From Planctomycetota bacterium (lineage in GTDB: Bacteria; Planctomycetota; Planctomycetia; Pirellulales; Lacipirellulaceae), in contig JAKEIB010000388.1 in assembly GCA_022614705.1 (NCBI GenBank), positions 1 through 6,591 on the forward strand: a DNA stretch of 6,591 nt. Direction: 5' to 3'. This document shows positions 1-6,234 of the stretch, in pieces. A program made the translations under genes and the position numbers. The notes beneath the pieces are model-generated. The model saw only the letters and a list, made by a program, of their open reading frames with translations, did no database searches and was not told where the DNA came from. The stretch's first letter is position 1. Every line of letters begins with the position of its first letter.

Positions 1-215
1 GTCACTGGAACTTGCAAGAGTAGAAGATACGGCTTGACCGCCGCTTCCCATCCGGGCACCGGCAAATAAGCGACGATCATGAACAGCCCGCCAATGATGG
101 TCAGCGGAACGATAGAAACCATCCCGGCGCGGATCGCCGACATATAAGTGTTTTCGCTGATCGCGCTCAGGGTGGGCACGACGTATTTGTTCAATAGCCT
201 GGTGGCGTGCTCCAC
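1..215 (-). CDS. PTS-type EIIC sugar permease, lactose/cellobiose family (N-terminal part)
   Basis: The minus strand encodes the first 71 residues of an integral membrane permease whose remainder lies off the left edge. The start is taken as GTG because the ATG one base upstream in another frame stops after eight codons, while the GTG sits 4 nt behind a near-perfect AGGAGG (220-225). The N-terminus (LLNKYVVPTLSAISENTY, then MSAIRAGMVSIVPLTIIGG) resembles the opening of CelB/ChbC-like EIIC proteins: an amphipathic segment, a conserved 'AIR.G....P' stretch, then the first membrane helix at about residues 31-51. Family members move beta-linked or N-acetylated disaccharides across the inner membrane, normally with EIIA/EIIB partners; none is visible here. 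The gene is divergent from the aminotransferase/GH84 block, and an amino-sugar substrate is only a guess from that context. Family assignment is fairly sure, specificity unknown. Confidence 0.8.
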   Translation of the reverse strand, partial: MEHATRLLNKYVVPTLSAISENTYMSAIRAGMVSIVPLTIIGGLFMIVAYLPVPGWEAAVKPYLLLLQVPV

Positions 216-219
216 ATTG

Positions 220-225
220 CCTCCT
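220..225 (-). promoter_or_regulatory. Ribosome binding site deciding the GTG start of the EIIC gene
   Basis: On the minus strand this reads AGGAGG, 4 nt before GTG at 215-213. It fixes the GTG as start because the overlapping ATG (216-214) opens a frame that closes after eight codons. Confidence 0.6.
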
Positions 226-230
226 TTCAG

Positions 231-256
231 AATTCGCTTGCACCTATCATAATTCG
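231..256. repeat. AATTCG direct repeat, 20-bp period, in the divergent promoter region
   Basis: AATTCG occurs at 231-236 and 251-256, exactly 20 bp (about two helical turns) apart, each followed by similar bases (CTTGCAC and TTCAC). It lies between two divergent genes, so it could be a binding site for a dimeric or tandem regulator. A short repeat like this can also arise by chance. Confidence 0.3.
245..253. promoter_or_regulatory. Possible shared -10 region for the divergent genes
   Basis: This is the only AT-rich core between the divergent genes. Read rightward it contains CATAAT (248-253), and read leftward TATGAT (251-246); each matches five of six bases of the TATAAT consensus. No convincing -35 hexamer is seen in either direction. 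If the rightward box is used, transcription would begin near 260, leaving a short leader before the ATG at 295. Confidence 0.25.
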
Positions 257-266
257 TTCACGTGAA
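257..266. promoter_or_regulatory. Perfect 10-bp palindrome, candidate operator
   Basis: TTCACGTGAA is fully self-complementary and lies between the EIIC permease and the aminotransferase operon, immediately downstream of the only AT-rich promoter-like core. That position suits a repressor site controlling the rightward operon. The flanks do not extend the symmetry, and no regulator gene is in view, so function is inferred. Confidence 0.3.
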
Positions 267-294
267 TTTTGCCCAGCCGCTTCGGGACAAGGCC

Positions 295-1551
295 ATGCCC
301 GGACAATTCTCCTCGTCGGATCGTCCTGCGTTACTCGGCGGCAAAGCGGTCTGCGACTTTCCATGGCCTGTCTGGCCGGTCCACGACCAGACCGAAGAAT
401 CGCAATTGCTCGAAGTGTTGCGATCGGGCCAGTGGTGGTATGGCGAGAAAGTGCGCCGCTTCGAACGCGAGTTCGCTGCGTTCCAAGGCGCGGCGTACGG
501 TGTGACTTGCACCAACGGCACCACGGCCATCGAGATGGGCCTGAGGGCGCTGGGAATCGTCGCCGGCGACGAGGTCATCGTGCCACCCTACACGTTTATC
601 GCCACGGCCACCGCCGCGGTGACCATCGGCGCCGTTCCCGTCTTCGCCGATATCGATCCCGAAACGCTCTGTCTCGATCCGGATGACGCGACAAGAAAGA
701 TTTCTTCGCGCTCGCGGGCCATCATCCCGGTCCACGTCGCTGGACGCATTGCGGACATGGCACGGATCAACGAATTGGCGGAAGCGCACAATCTAACGGT
801 GCTTGAAGACGCCGCGCACGCTTGGGGAAGCCAATACGACGGCCGCGGCGCCGGCACGCTCGGTCGATGCGGTACGTTCAGTTTTCAGGTTTCCAAGAAT
901 ATCACGGCGGGAGAAGGCGGCATCCTCATCACCGATGATAAGGACCTGGCCGATCTTTGTCGCAGCTTTTCGCACTGCGGCCGAACGGAGGGATCGGAGT
1001 GGTACGATCACTACAACCTGGGAAGCAATCTCCGCATTACGGAATTTCAGGCGGCGATTTTGCTTGCACAACTGGCGCGGCTGGAGGAACAAGTCGCCCG
1101 CCGGCAACTAAGCGCGGCGCTGCTTGACGAAACGCTGAGCAACATCCCCGCAATCCGCCAACTGGCCCCAGCTCCTGGTATGGCGCGGCGAAGTTATCAC
1201 ATGTATATCTTTCGCCTCAACCAAACCGAGCTGGGTATTTCGCGCGGGCGGTTTCTCGAGGCGCTCCACGCCGAAGGGGTGCCGGCGTCGGAAGGATGGT
1301 ACCGGCCGCTGTATCGCAACGGCGTGTTCGCCGACGCCCACATCGGGCCGCCGCATGGCATTCGCTCTCCCCTGGCCGGAATGGGAGTCGATTATCGGGA
1401 CGTTTCCTGCCCGGTGTGCGAGGAGGTTTGCAGCGACGCCGTTTGGATCCCGCACAACGTTTTGCTTGCCGACGAACCACAAATCCTCCGCCTGGCCGAG
1501 GCCATTCGCAAAGTGGTGGCCAATGCGCCGGCCCTTCGTCAATCAACCTAA
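295..1551 (+). CDS. DegT/DnrJ/EryC1/StrS-family PLP-dependent sugar aminotransferase
   Basis: Predicted cytosolic fold-type I aminotransferase of 418 residues, a normal length for the family, which transfers an amino group (usually from Glu/Gln) to a keto-sugar or keto-cyclitol. Visible landmarks, numbered from the ATG at 295: TNGTTAIEMGL (about 73-83, cofactor phosphate contact), DEVIVPPYTFIATATA (about 92-107), LEDAAHAWGS (about 170-179, with the Asp that contacts the PLP ring) and FSFQVSKNITAGEGG (about 196-210), whose Lys at about 201 should form the Schiff base. The C-terminal half (SYHMYIFRLN, then EGWYRPLY) resembles StrS/inosose-type members. An in-frame GTG at 262 would add 11 residues but has no Shine-Dalgarno; the ATG has GGGA 7 nt upstream and fits where the family homology begins (RPALLGGKAV). 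It is the first gene of the block, ending 10 bp before GH84. The exact substrate cannot be read from the sequence. Confidence 0.9.
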   Translation: MPGQFSSSDRPALLGGKAVCDFPWPVWPVHDQTEESQLLEVLRSGQWWYGEKVRRFEREFAAFQGAAYGVTCTNGTTAIEMGLRALGIVAGDEVIVPPYTFIATATAAVTIGAVPVFADIDPETLCLDPDDATRKISSRSRAIIPVHVAGRIADMARINELAEAHNLTVLEDAAHAWGSQYDGRGAGTLGRCGTFSFQVSKNITAGEGGILITDDKDLADLCRSFSHCGRTEGSEWYDHYNLGSNLRITEFQAAILLAQLARLEEQVARRQLSAALLDETLSNIPAIRQLAPAPGMARRSYHMYIFRLNQTELGISRGRFLEALHAEGVPASEGWYRPLYRNGVFADAHIGPPHGIRSPLAGMGVDYRDVSCPVCEEVCSDAVWIPHNVLLADEPQILRLAEAIRKVVANAPALRQST

Positions 1552-1561
1552 GGCCGGCGCG

Positions 1562-2917
1562 ATGCTACAAGCCGATTTTCTCAGCGGCGTAGTGGAAGGA
1601 TTCTACGGTCGGCCTTGGTCGCACTCCCAGCGACTGCATCTGTTCGACCAGTTGGCCGCGTTGGGATTAAACACTTATTTCTACGCGCCGAAAAACGACT
1701 TGAAGCACCGAGCCATCTGGCGTGAATATTACAGCGATACTGAATTGATGTTGCTTCGCGAGCTCGTCCAGGCTTGCGACCGGCACGGCTCGAACTTCAT
1801 CTACGGCCTCAGTCCCGGTTTGGACATCCGCTTTTCCGAAGAGGCGGAGAGAAACCGAATCAAGTCGCGATTCGACCAGTTGCGGAAAGTGGGCGTGCGG
1901 CACTTCGCGTTATTGTTCGACGACCTGCCCGGGAAGATGAGCGATGCCGATCGCGCCGCGTACGAGTCGCTGGCGGCAGCGCAATGCGACGTGACCAATG
2001 CCATTTTCGCCTGGGCCCGCGGGCAGTTCGACGGTGCCCGATTCTTGTTTTGCCCGACGCCGTATTGCGACCGCATGGACCGCGCGCAACTTGGCGGCGC
2101 CGGATATCTGGATGAGGTCGGTCGGTTGCTTAACTCCGAGATCGATATACTTTGGACCGGACCGGAAATCGTTTCGGCGGAGATTCCGCTCGAGTCGATC
2201 GAACGGCTTTCGCGCCGCATTCGCCGTTCGCCGCTCGTATGGGACAATTTGTTTGCCAATGATTATGACTTCCGTCGCCTATACTGTGGCCCGTACTCCG
2301 GTCGGCCGCGCGACCTGCGTAGCGCTGTGCGGGGCATCCTAGTAAACCCGAACAACGAATACGCGATCAACTTTATTCCGCTGCACACCCTGACGAAGTA
2401 CCTCAAGCACGACGGCGAGTGGAATCCTCGCGAGGCTTTCCTGAACGCCGCCGCCGAATGGCTGCCTTGTTTCGAAACGGTTTCCAGCCCGTTGCCTCTG
2501 GAGGATCTCATTCTGTTGGGCGACTGTTTCTACCTGCCCCTTACGGAGGGCCCGGAAGCAAAAACGCTGCTCGCGCTGGTCGACCGCCTGCTCGCGGAGC
2601 CAGTTAGCACTTGGGGTAATGCCCGCGAACAATTCTCGGTCATGAATGCTCGCATCCAAGGATTGTTCGATCGACTTTCGGAGCTGCGCGATCGCGAACT
2701 ATTCGACGCCTGGAGCCGCCGCGTTTGGGAGCTTAAAGAGGAATTACAGGTTATTGACGCGGTACTTGCCCAAAAAGAGGCTGGCCGCGATATTGTTGAG
2801 GGCATTGAGCTGGAAAACTATCTGCCAGGAACGTTTCGCGGCGGGATCCTAGCGAAACTCCAGCGCTTTTTGTCGATGGACTCTCAGGGCAAGGTCCGCT
2901 CTCGGACAACTCCTTGA
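1562..2917 (+). CDS. Glycoside hydrolase family 84 O-GlcNAcase-like beta-N-acetylglucosaminidase with stalk domain
   Basis: This 451-residue enzyme should remove beta-linked GlcNAc by substrate-assisted (oxazoline) retaining catalysis. The TIM-barrel opens with FLSGVVEGFYGRPW (6-19), followed by YAPKNDLKHR (41-50), YGLSPGLDI (81-89), ALLFDD with the paired catalytic acids Asp120-Asp121, FCPTPYC (163-169), WTGPEIVS (198-205), WDNLFANDYD (227-236) and NPNNEYAIN (262-270). From memory these match the human OGA pocket residues (Lys98, Asp174/175, Tyr219, Asn280, Asp285, Asn313). Residues about 290-440 are helical and resemble the OGA stalk, including FYLPLTEGPEAK and FRGGILAKLQRFLSMD. There is no signal peptide or membrane segment, unlike secreted clostridial GH84 toxins, so a cytoplasmic location is expected. 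The start is the ATG 10 bp after the aminotransferase stop, with AAGG 8 nt upstream; the frame stays open back to 1355 but that part lies inside the previous gene. The GNAT gene follows after 16 bp. Family is very secure; substrate (protein O-GlcNAc or free conjugates) is unknown. Confidence 0.95.
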   Translation: MLQADFLSGVVEGFYGRPWSHSQRLHLFDQLAALGLNTYFYAPKNDLKHRAIWREYYSDTELMLLRELVQACDRHGSNFIYGLSPGLDIRFSEEAERNRIKSRFDQLRKVGVRHFALLFDDLPGKMSDADRAAYESLAAAQCDVTNAIFAWARGQFDGARFLFCPTPYCDRMDRAQLGGAGYLDEVGRLLNSEIDILWTGPEIVSAEIPLESIERLSRRIRRSPLVWDNLFANDYDFRRLYCGPYSGRPRDLRSAVRGILVNPNNEYAINFIPLHTLTKYLKHDGEWNPREAFLNAAAEWLPCFETVSSPLPLEDLILLGDCFYLPLTEGPEAKTLLALVDRLLAEPVSTWGNAREQFSVMNARIQGLFDRLSELRDRELFDAWSRRVWELKEELQVIDAVLAQKEAGRDIVEGIELENYLPGTFRGGILAKLQRFLSMDSQGKVRSRTTP

Positions 2918-2933
2918 CGGAGAGAGCGTTCAT

Positions 2934-3554
2934 ATGGGGACGATAGTACGCGATTATCGGCCCGGCGACGAGGCGGCCGCTTACTTCGTCTGCCTGAAAA
3001 CTGGAAACCACGGCGACGACGGCGAAGCCTTTTATCGAGAGGATCCGGATGCCCTGGGAAGACTCTTCGTCGGGCCATATCTGCGGTTCGAGCCGGGACT
3101 GGCGCTCGTCCTCGAAGATGACGAAGGCATTTGCGGCTACGCGTTAGGCGCGCTCGATTCGCGAAGCTATTACGAGCGCTACGAACGCGAGTGGCGGCCG
3201 GGGCTCTGTGCGCAATTCCCCGCCCCGGCCGGCGACCCGTCGAGTTGGACTCGGGTCCAATCAATCCATTATCTCTACCACCATCCAGATTACTTCTGCC
3301 CCGCGCCGTACGACATTTATCCGGCCCACTTGCACATCGACCTCATTTCCCGTGTGCATCGGCAGGGTCATGGAAAGAGAATGATGAACGAATTGATGGA
3401 CCGGTTGCAGGCCAAGGGCGCGCCCGGCGTACACCTGGGGATGGCTGCCAGCAATGATCGGGCGTATCGCTTTTACACGACACTTGGCTTCGTGGAACTA
3501 TGTCGGCGCGGTAACGGCGACGACGAAACCATCTACATGGGCAAGCGACTATGA
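2934..3554 (+). CDS. GNAT acetyltransferase homologous to the HAT-like domain of O-GlcNAcase
   Basis: A 206-residue stand-alone GNAT protein, predicted cytosolic. It starts with IVRDYRPGDEAAAYFVC (4-20), has a central strand-turn EDDEGICGYALGALD (61-75), a long middle insertion (about 78-130), the cofactor-loop motif HRQGHGKRMM (142-151) and a motif-B region NDRAYRFYTTLGF (174-186). The 61-75 stretch is nearly the same as EDEDGICGYALGTVD recalled from the C-terminal domain of human OGA. Stand-alone bacterial relatives with known structures (Oceanicola granulosus, Streptomyces sviceus) have been described. The Gly-x-Gly loop is present, so acetyl-CoA binding is plausible, whereas the human domain is a pseudo-acetyltransferase. 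The acceptor is unknown; an amino sugar or a protein lysine would fit. The ATG is preceded by GGAG (2919-2922), and the stop overlaps the next start as ATGA. Confidence 0.9.
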   Translation: MGTIVRDYRPGDEAAAYFVCLKTGNHGDDGEAFYREDPDALGRLFVGPYLRFEPGLALVLEDDEGICGYALGALDSRSYYERYEREWRPGLCAQFPAPAGDPSSWTRVQSIHYLYHHPDYFCPAPYDIYPAHLHIDLISRVHRQGHGKRMMNELMDRLQAKGAPGVHLGMAASNDRAYRFYTTLGFVELCRRGNGDDETIYMGKRL

Positions 3555-5815
3555 GCAACAGGCTTACAGTTCGAATCACATGGCGGCGACTGAGTGCGGC
3601 CGCGACTATTGTTCTCATGTGCGTGCCGTGTGTCCGCGGTCAGGCCGACCAACCGCCGCCGTTGCAGCCGATTGAGCCGATTGCGGATAAGCGGTTTCTT
3701 CAGGAGTACCGCGAGCCGTTCGTCGCGTGGGAGCAAGCCGTCGACGATGCGCCAATCGCCGTTTCGCTGGATGCGTCCGGCGCGCTTTGGGCGGCCGGTC
3801 CGTGGGGCGTGAGCCGGCTCGTCGACGGAAAGTGGCAAGCGTCCGAAGGCGATGCACTCAATGGCCCGGCGTTCGCACTTGCCGCCGAAGGTGACTTGGT
3901 GTGGGTCGCCGCATGGGATGGGCTGTATCGCATTGCGGATGGCAGGCTGGTTCGCGACGCGCTCGAAGACAAGCCGCTGGGAGTCGTGCGGTTCACCGCC
4001 GGACGGCTTTTCGCGGGCGGCCCCGACGGACTTTGGGAGCGCAAAGGTGATGAGTGGAAAGCTGTAGCCGGGCACTTTTCTCGCAGTCTGACGGATGTCG
4101 CCGTCGTGGACGACACTCTCTGGATCGCTACACAGCGAGGCTTGTTCGCGCTTCGCGACGGAGCAGCGCGCCGCTTTTTCGCGCCGCAAGATATCGCCAG
4201 CGGCGCGGTGCGCTCGCTCGCCGTTGCCCCGGACGGTCGGCTGTGGATTGGCACCAGCGGCGGCATCGAAGTCTATCAACGCGGCAAGCGAGTCGCGCAC
4301 TTCGGCGGCGCTGAAGGGCTGCCGTGCAGCGACGTCTTGCGGCTCGAGTTCGACCCGCAGGGTGTGCTTTGGGTGGCCACGGTTCAGGGGCTCGGCCGCT
4401 ACGACGGAGCGCGTTGGACCTGGCGGCACAGTGCCCGCTGGTTGCCGAACGACAACGTCCGCGACGTGGCCCCGGCGGACGATGGCACGGCCTTTGTCGC
4501 CACCACCGGCGGCCTGTCGATTCTGAAGCGAAAGTACATGACGTTGGCCGAGAAGGCCGAGCATTACGAAAATTTAGTGCGCGCGCGACACGTGCGGCCG
4601 CCCGGCCTCGTCGAGCTTTGTATCTTGAAGCAGGCGGGCGACTTGTCGAGCCACGCGCCGACGGATACCGACAACGACGGACTGTTCACGGGCCTGTACG
4701 TCGGCGCCGAAGCGCTTCGCTACGCGGTGACTCGCGATCCGCAAGCCGCGGAACATGCCCGCGAGAGTTATCGGGCGATGGAATTTTTGCAGACGGTGAC
4801 CGACACGCCCGGATTCGTGGCCCGCACCGTGATTCCCAGCGATTGGGGCCAGATGGCCGATCGCAACCGCTCTTACACGCCGCAGCAAGTAGTGGCCGAA
4901 CGGATCGTCAACCCTCGATTCAAACGAGTGGAAAATCGCTGGCGCAAAAGCCGCGACGGCAAGTGGCTCTGGAAAGGCGACACCAGCAGCGACGAAATCA
5001 CGGGGCATTATTTCGCCTACGGGCTGTATTACGATTTGGTGGCCGATGAGCGCGAGCGCCGCCGAGTGGCCGAACACGTGCGCCGCGTCACCGACCACAT
5101 CATCGCGGGCGGCTATACGCTCCGCGATATCGACGGGCAGCCGACGCTGTGGGGCGTGTGGGCGCCCGAGCGTTTGTGGAACGACCCAGAATGGCAGCCC
5201 GAGCGAGGCTGCAACTCCGTGGAAATCCTTTCATTTCTCGCGGTGGCCCACCACGTCACCGGCGATGAGAAGTACCAGCGGGAGCTGGTTCGATTGTTTG
5301 GCGAGAAGCGCTATGCCGAATTAATTCTTGAGCCCAAGCTATCGGCCCCTTCGGAGTTCACCTACATCGACGACCAATTGCTGGCGCTGAGCTACCGCGG
5401 ACTTTTGGCCTACGACCGTGAGCCAAAGCGCCGCGCGGTCTACCTCAAGAGTCTGCAGCGCTGGTTCGACGTGGTCCGCGGCGATTACAGCCCGCTGTAC
5501 GCCTTCGTCTACGGCGGCGCGATGGGCGGCGATTTTGGTGCGGCGGGCTGCGTTGAGTTCCTGCGCGATTCGCCGCTCGACATGGTGGATTGGACGGTAG
5601 ACAACCGCGAGCGCGAAGACGTGAAGCTGGTGCGTTTGCCCGTGATCGAGCACTTGCAGGTCAACCGGCTGCTGCCAGCCAGCGAACGGGGCTTAAACAA
5701 ATGGGACAAAAACCCCTATCAGGCGTTCGATGGCAGCGGCGGATCGAGCGAATCGAGCAGCGTCCACTGGCTGCTGCCGTATTGGATGGGGCGGTATTAC
5801 CGAATCATCGATTAG
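3551..5815 (+). CDS. Exported seven-repeat propeller / alpha-toroid-like protein
   Basis: 754 residues. The N-terminus has arginines and then a hydrophobic stretch (about 14-28) ending near VRG-QA, a likely Sec signal peptide. Residues about 75-325 hold seven repeats of roughly 40 residues with the 'LWxxTxxGLxxY' pattern of two-component-regulator-propeller (Reg_prop) blades, e.g. LWAAGPWGVSRL (79-90), VWVAAWDGLYRI (117-128), LWIATQRGLFAL (190-201), LWIGTSGGIEVY (231-242) and LWVATVQGLGRY (273-284). Residues about 335-754 are helical with conserved-looking DTDNDGLFTGLYVGAEALRY (372-391) and SSDEITGHYFAYGLYYD (479-495), resembling the six-hairpin toroid of glycan-active enzymes. No kinase or DNA-binding domain follows, so it is not a classic hybrid sensor. 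The start overlaps the GNAT stop (ATGA), implying translational coupling. Catalytic activity is not demonstrable; a periplasmic glycan-binding or glycan-processing role is inferred. Confidence 0.85.
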   Translation: MSNRLTVRITWRRLSAAATIVLMCVPCVRGQADQPPPLQPIEPIADKRFLQEYREPFVAWEQAVDDAPIAVSLDASGALWAAGPWGVSRLVDGKWQASEGDALNGPAFALAAEGDLVWVAAWDGLYRIADGRLVRDALEDKPLGVVRFTAGRLFAGGPDGLWERKGDEWKAVAGHFSRSLTDVAVVDDTLWIATQRGLFALRDGAARRFFAPQDIASGAVRSLAVAPDGRLWIGTSGGIEVYQRGKRVAHFGGAEGLPCSDVLRLEFDPQGVLWVATVQGLGRYDGARWTWRHSARWLPNDNVRDVAPADDGTAFVATTGGLSILKRKYMTLAEKAEHYENLVRARHVRPPGLVELCILKQAGDLSSHAPTDTDNDGLFTGLYVGAEALRYAVTRDPQAAEHARESYRAMEFLQTVTDTPGFVARTVIPSDWGQMADRNRSYTPQQVVAERIVNPRFKRVENRWRKSRDGKWLWKGDTSSDEITGHYFAYGLYYDLVADERERRRVAEHVRRVTDHIIAGGYTLRDIDGQPTLWGVWAPERLWNDPEWQPERGCNSVEILSFLAVAHHVTGDEKYQRELVRLFGEKRYAELILEPKLSAPSEFTYIDDQLLALSYRGLLAYDREPKRRAVYLKSLQRWFDVVRGDYSPLYAFVYGGAMGGDFGAAGCVEFLRDSPLDMVDWTVDNREREDVKLVRLPVIEHLQVNRLLPASERGLNKWDKNPYQAFDGSGGSSESSSVHWLLPYWMGRYYRIID

Positions 5816-5844
5816 GGCATTTCCAAATTGAATGCAGCGGGTGC

Positions 5845-5892
5845 CTGGGGCAACGCCCCAGACGTGTGTGGAAATCTGGGGCGTTGCCCCAG
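5845..5892. repeat. Nested inverted repeat (18-bp stem, 12-nt loop) after the operon
   Basis: The arms 5845-5862 and 5875-5892 are perfect reverse complements over 18 bp, around a 12-nt loop. Each arm is itself a small hairpin: CTGGGGC-AAC-GCCCCAG-type on the left and TGGGGC-GTT-GCCCCAG on the right. It begins 29 bp after the propeller gene stop. The stem could end the operon transcript, but no T-tract follows on either strand, so a REP-like mobile repeat is as likely. Confidence 0.75.
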
Positions 5893-5909
5893 CCACCCAC
5901 GTTTCCGGA

Positions 5910-5943
5910 AGGGGGACAGGCACATTTTGCTCCGAAGACTCCG
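5910..5943. repeat. Interspersed-repeat-like segment
   Basis: This stretch begins with GGGGGACAGGCACATTTT and continues TGCTCCGAAGACTCCG, preceded by the palindrome TTCCGGAA (5903-5910). From memory, closely similar text recurs many times between genes in planctomycete genomes; only one copy lies in this window, so repetition cannot be shown here. It directly follows the nested hairpin and may belong to the same element. Confidence 0.4.
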
Positions 5944-5991
5944 CACGACCATCGCCGCGATGGTGCCCGGCCAGTCCCCGATGGCACTGGA

Positions 5992-6128
5992 TCAGAACTC
6001 GGGCATCGTTTCTTCGCCGTTCATGGTGCCCAAGGCGAAATAGACTTTGTCGTCGATCGTCTCGCGAATCGAATGCACCGACGCATCGCACATTAAGAAT
6101 CAGGGCCTCGCCCGAATGCGAAGTTGGT
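5992..6128 (-). pseudogene. DUF1559 C-terminal relic, frameshifted
   Basis: On the minus strand, 6093-5992 reads MCDASVHSIRETIDD and then KVYFALGTMNGEETMPEF followed by TGA. This is the characteristic end of DUF1559 proteins, the pilin-like exported family that is greatly expanded in planctomycetes ('(M)CDGSV.FI..TID...' and a terminal 'G.F/EF'). Immediately upstream the homology continues as HSGEALIL (6118-6095), but one extra base (6094) shifts the frame and the ATG frame meets TGA three codons back. Further upstream TNFAF (6128-6114) is in yet another frame. No N-terminal prepilin segment is found in the window. It is best read as a decayed fragment left by duplication or deletion. Extent upstream of 6128 is uncertain. 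Confidence 0.7.
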
Positions 6129-6234
6129 TCGCGCGGTTCAAGTCAAGAAGTCGCCATTGACTCCTCGTGCGATGAAGTTCCGGGCGATTGCAATTTTGCA
6201 CACTCGACGCTCGATCACGGTCGATAGCTGGGCA

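Noticed and set aside
262..294. GTG at 262 as the aminotransferase start
   Set aside because: No Shine-Dalgarno precedes it and it overlaps the palindrome and likely transcript start. It remains possible and would add 11 residues.
1355..1561. In-frame 69-residue upstream extension of the GH84 gene
   Set aside because: It lies wholly inside the aminotransferase reading frame, shows no GH84 homology, and the ATG at 1562 with an upstream AAGG begins exactly at the family's N-terminus.
2897..2928. CGCTCTC...GAGAGCG inverted repeat around the GH84-GNAT junction
   Set aside because: Seven bp with an 18-nt loop; it could partly mask the GNAT ribosome site but is within chance expectation for GC-rich DNA.
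3533..4564. Long 343-residue minus-strand open frame opposite the propeller gene
   Set aside because: High-GC antisense shadow: low-complexity Arg/Ala/Pro composition, no recognisable domain, and the plus strand has clear repeats and a signal peptide.
5948..5964. ACCATC...GATGGT hairpin as a terminator for the DUF1559 relic
   Set aside because: Six-bp stem without a T-tract on either strand; too weak to call.
5590..6096. 168-residue plus-strand open frame across the end of the propeller gene and the repeat region
   Set aside because: It spans a real gene, a hairpin and an antisense DUF1559 relic in one frame; the composition is that of a chance frame.
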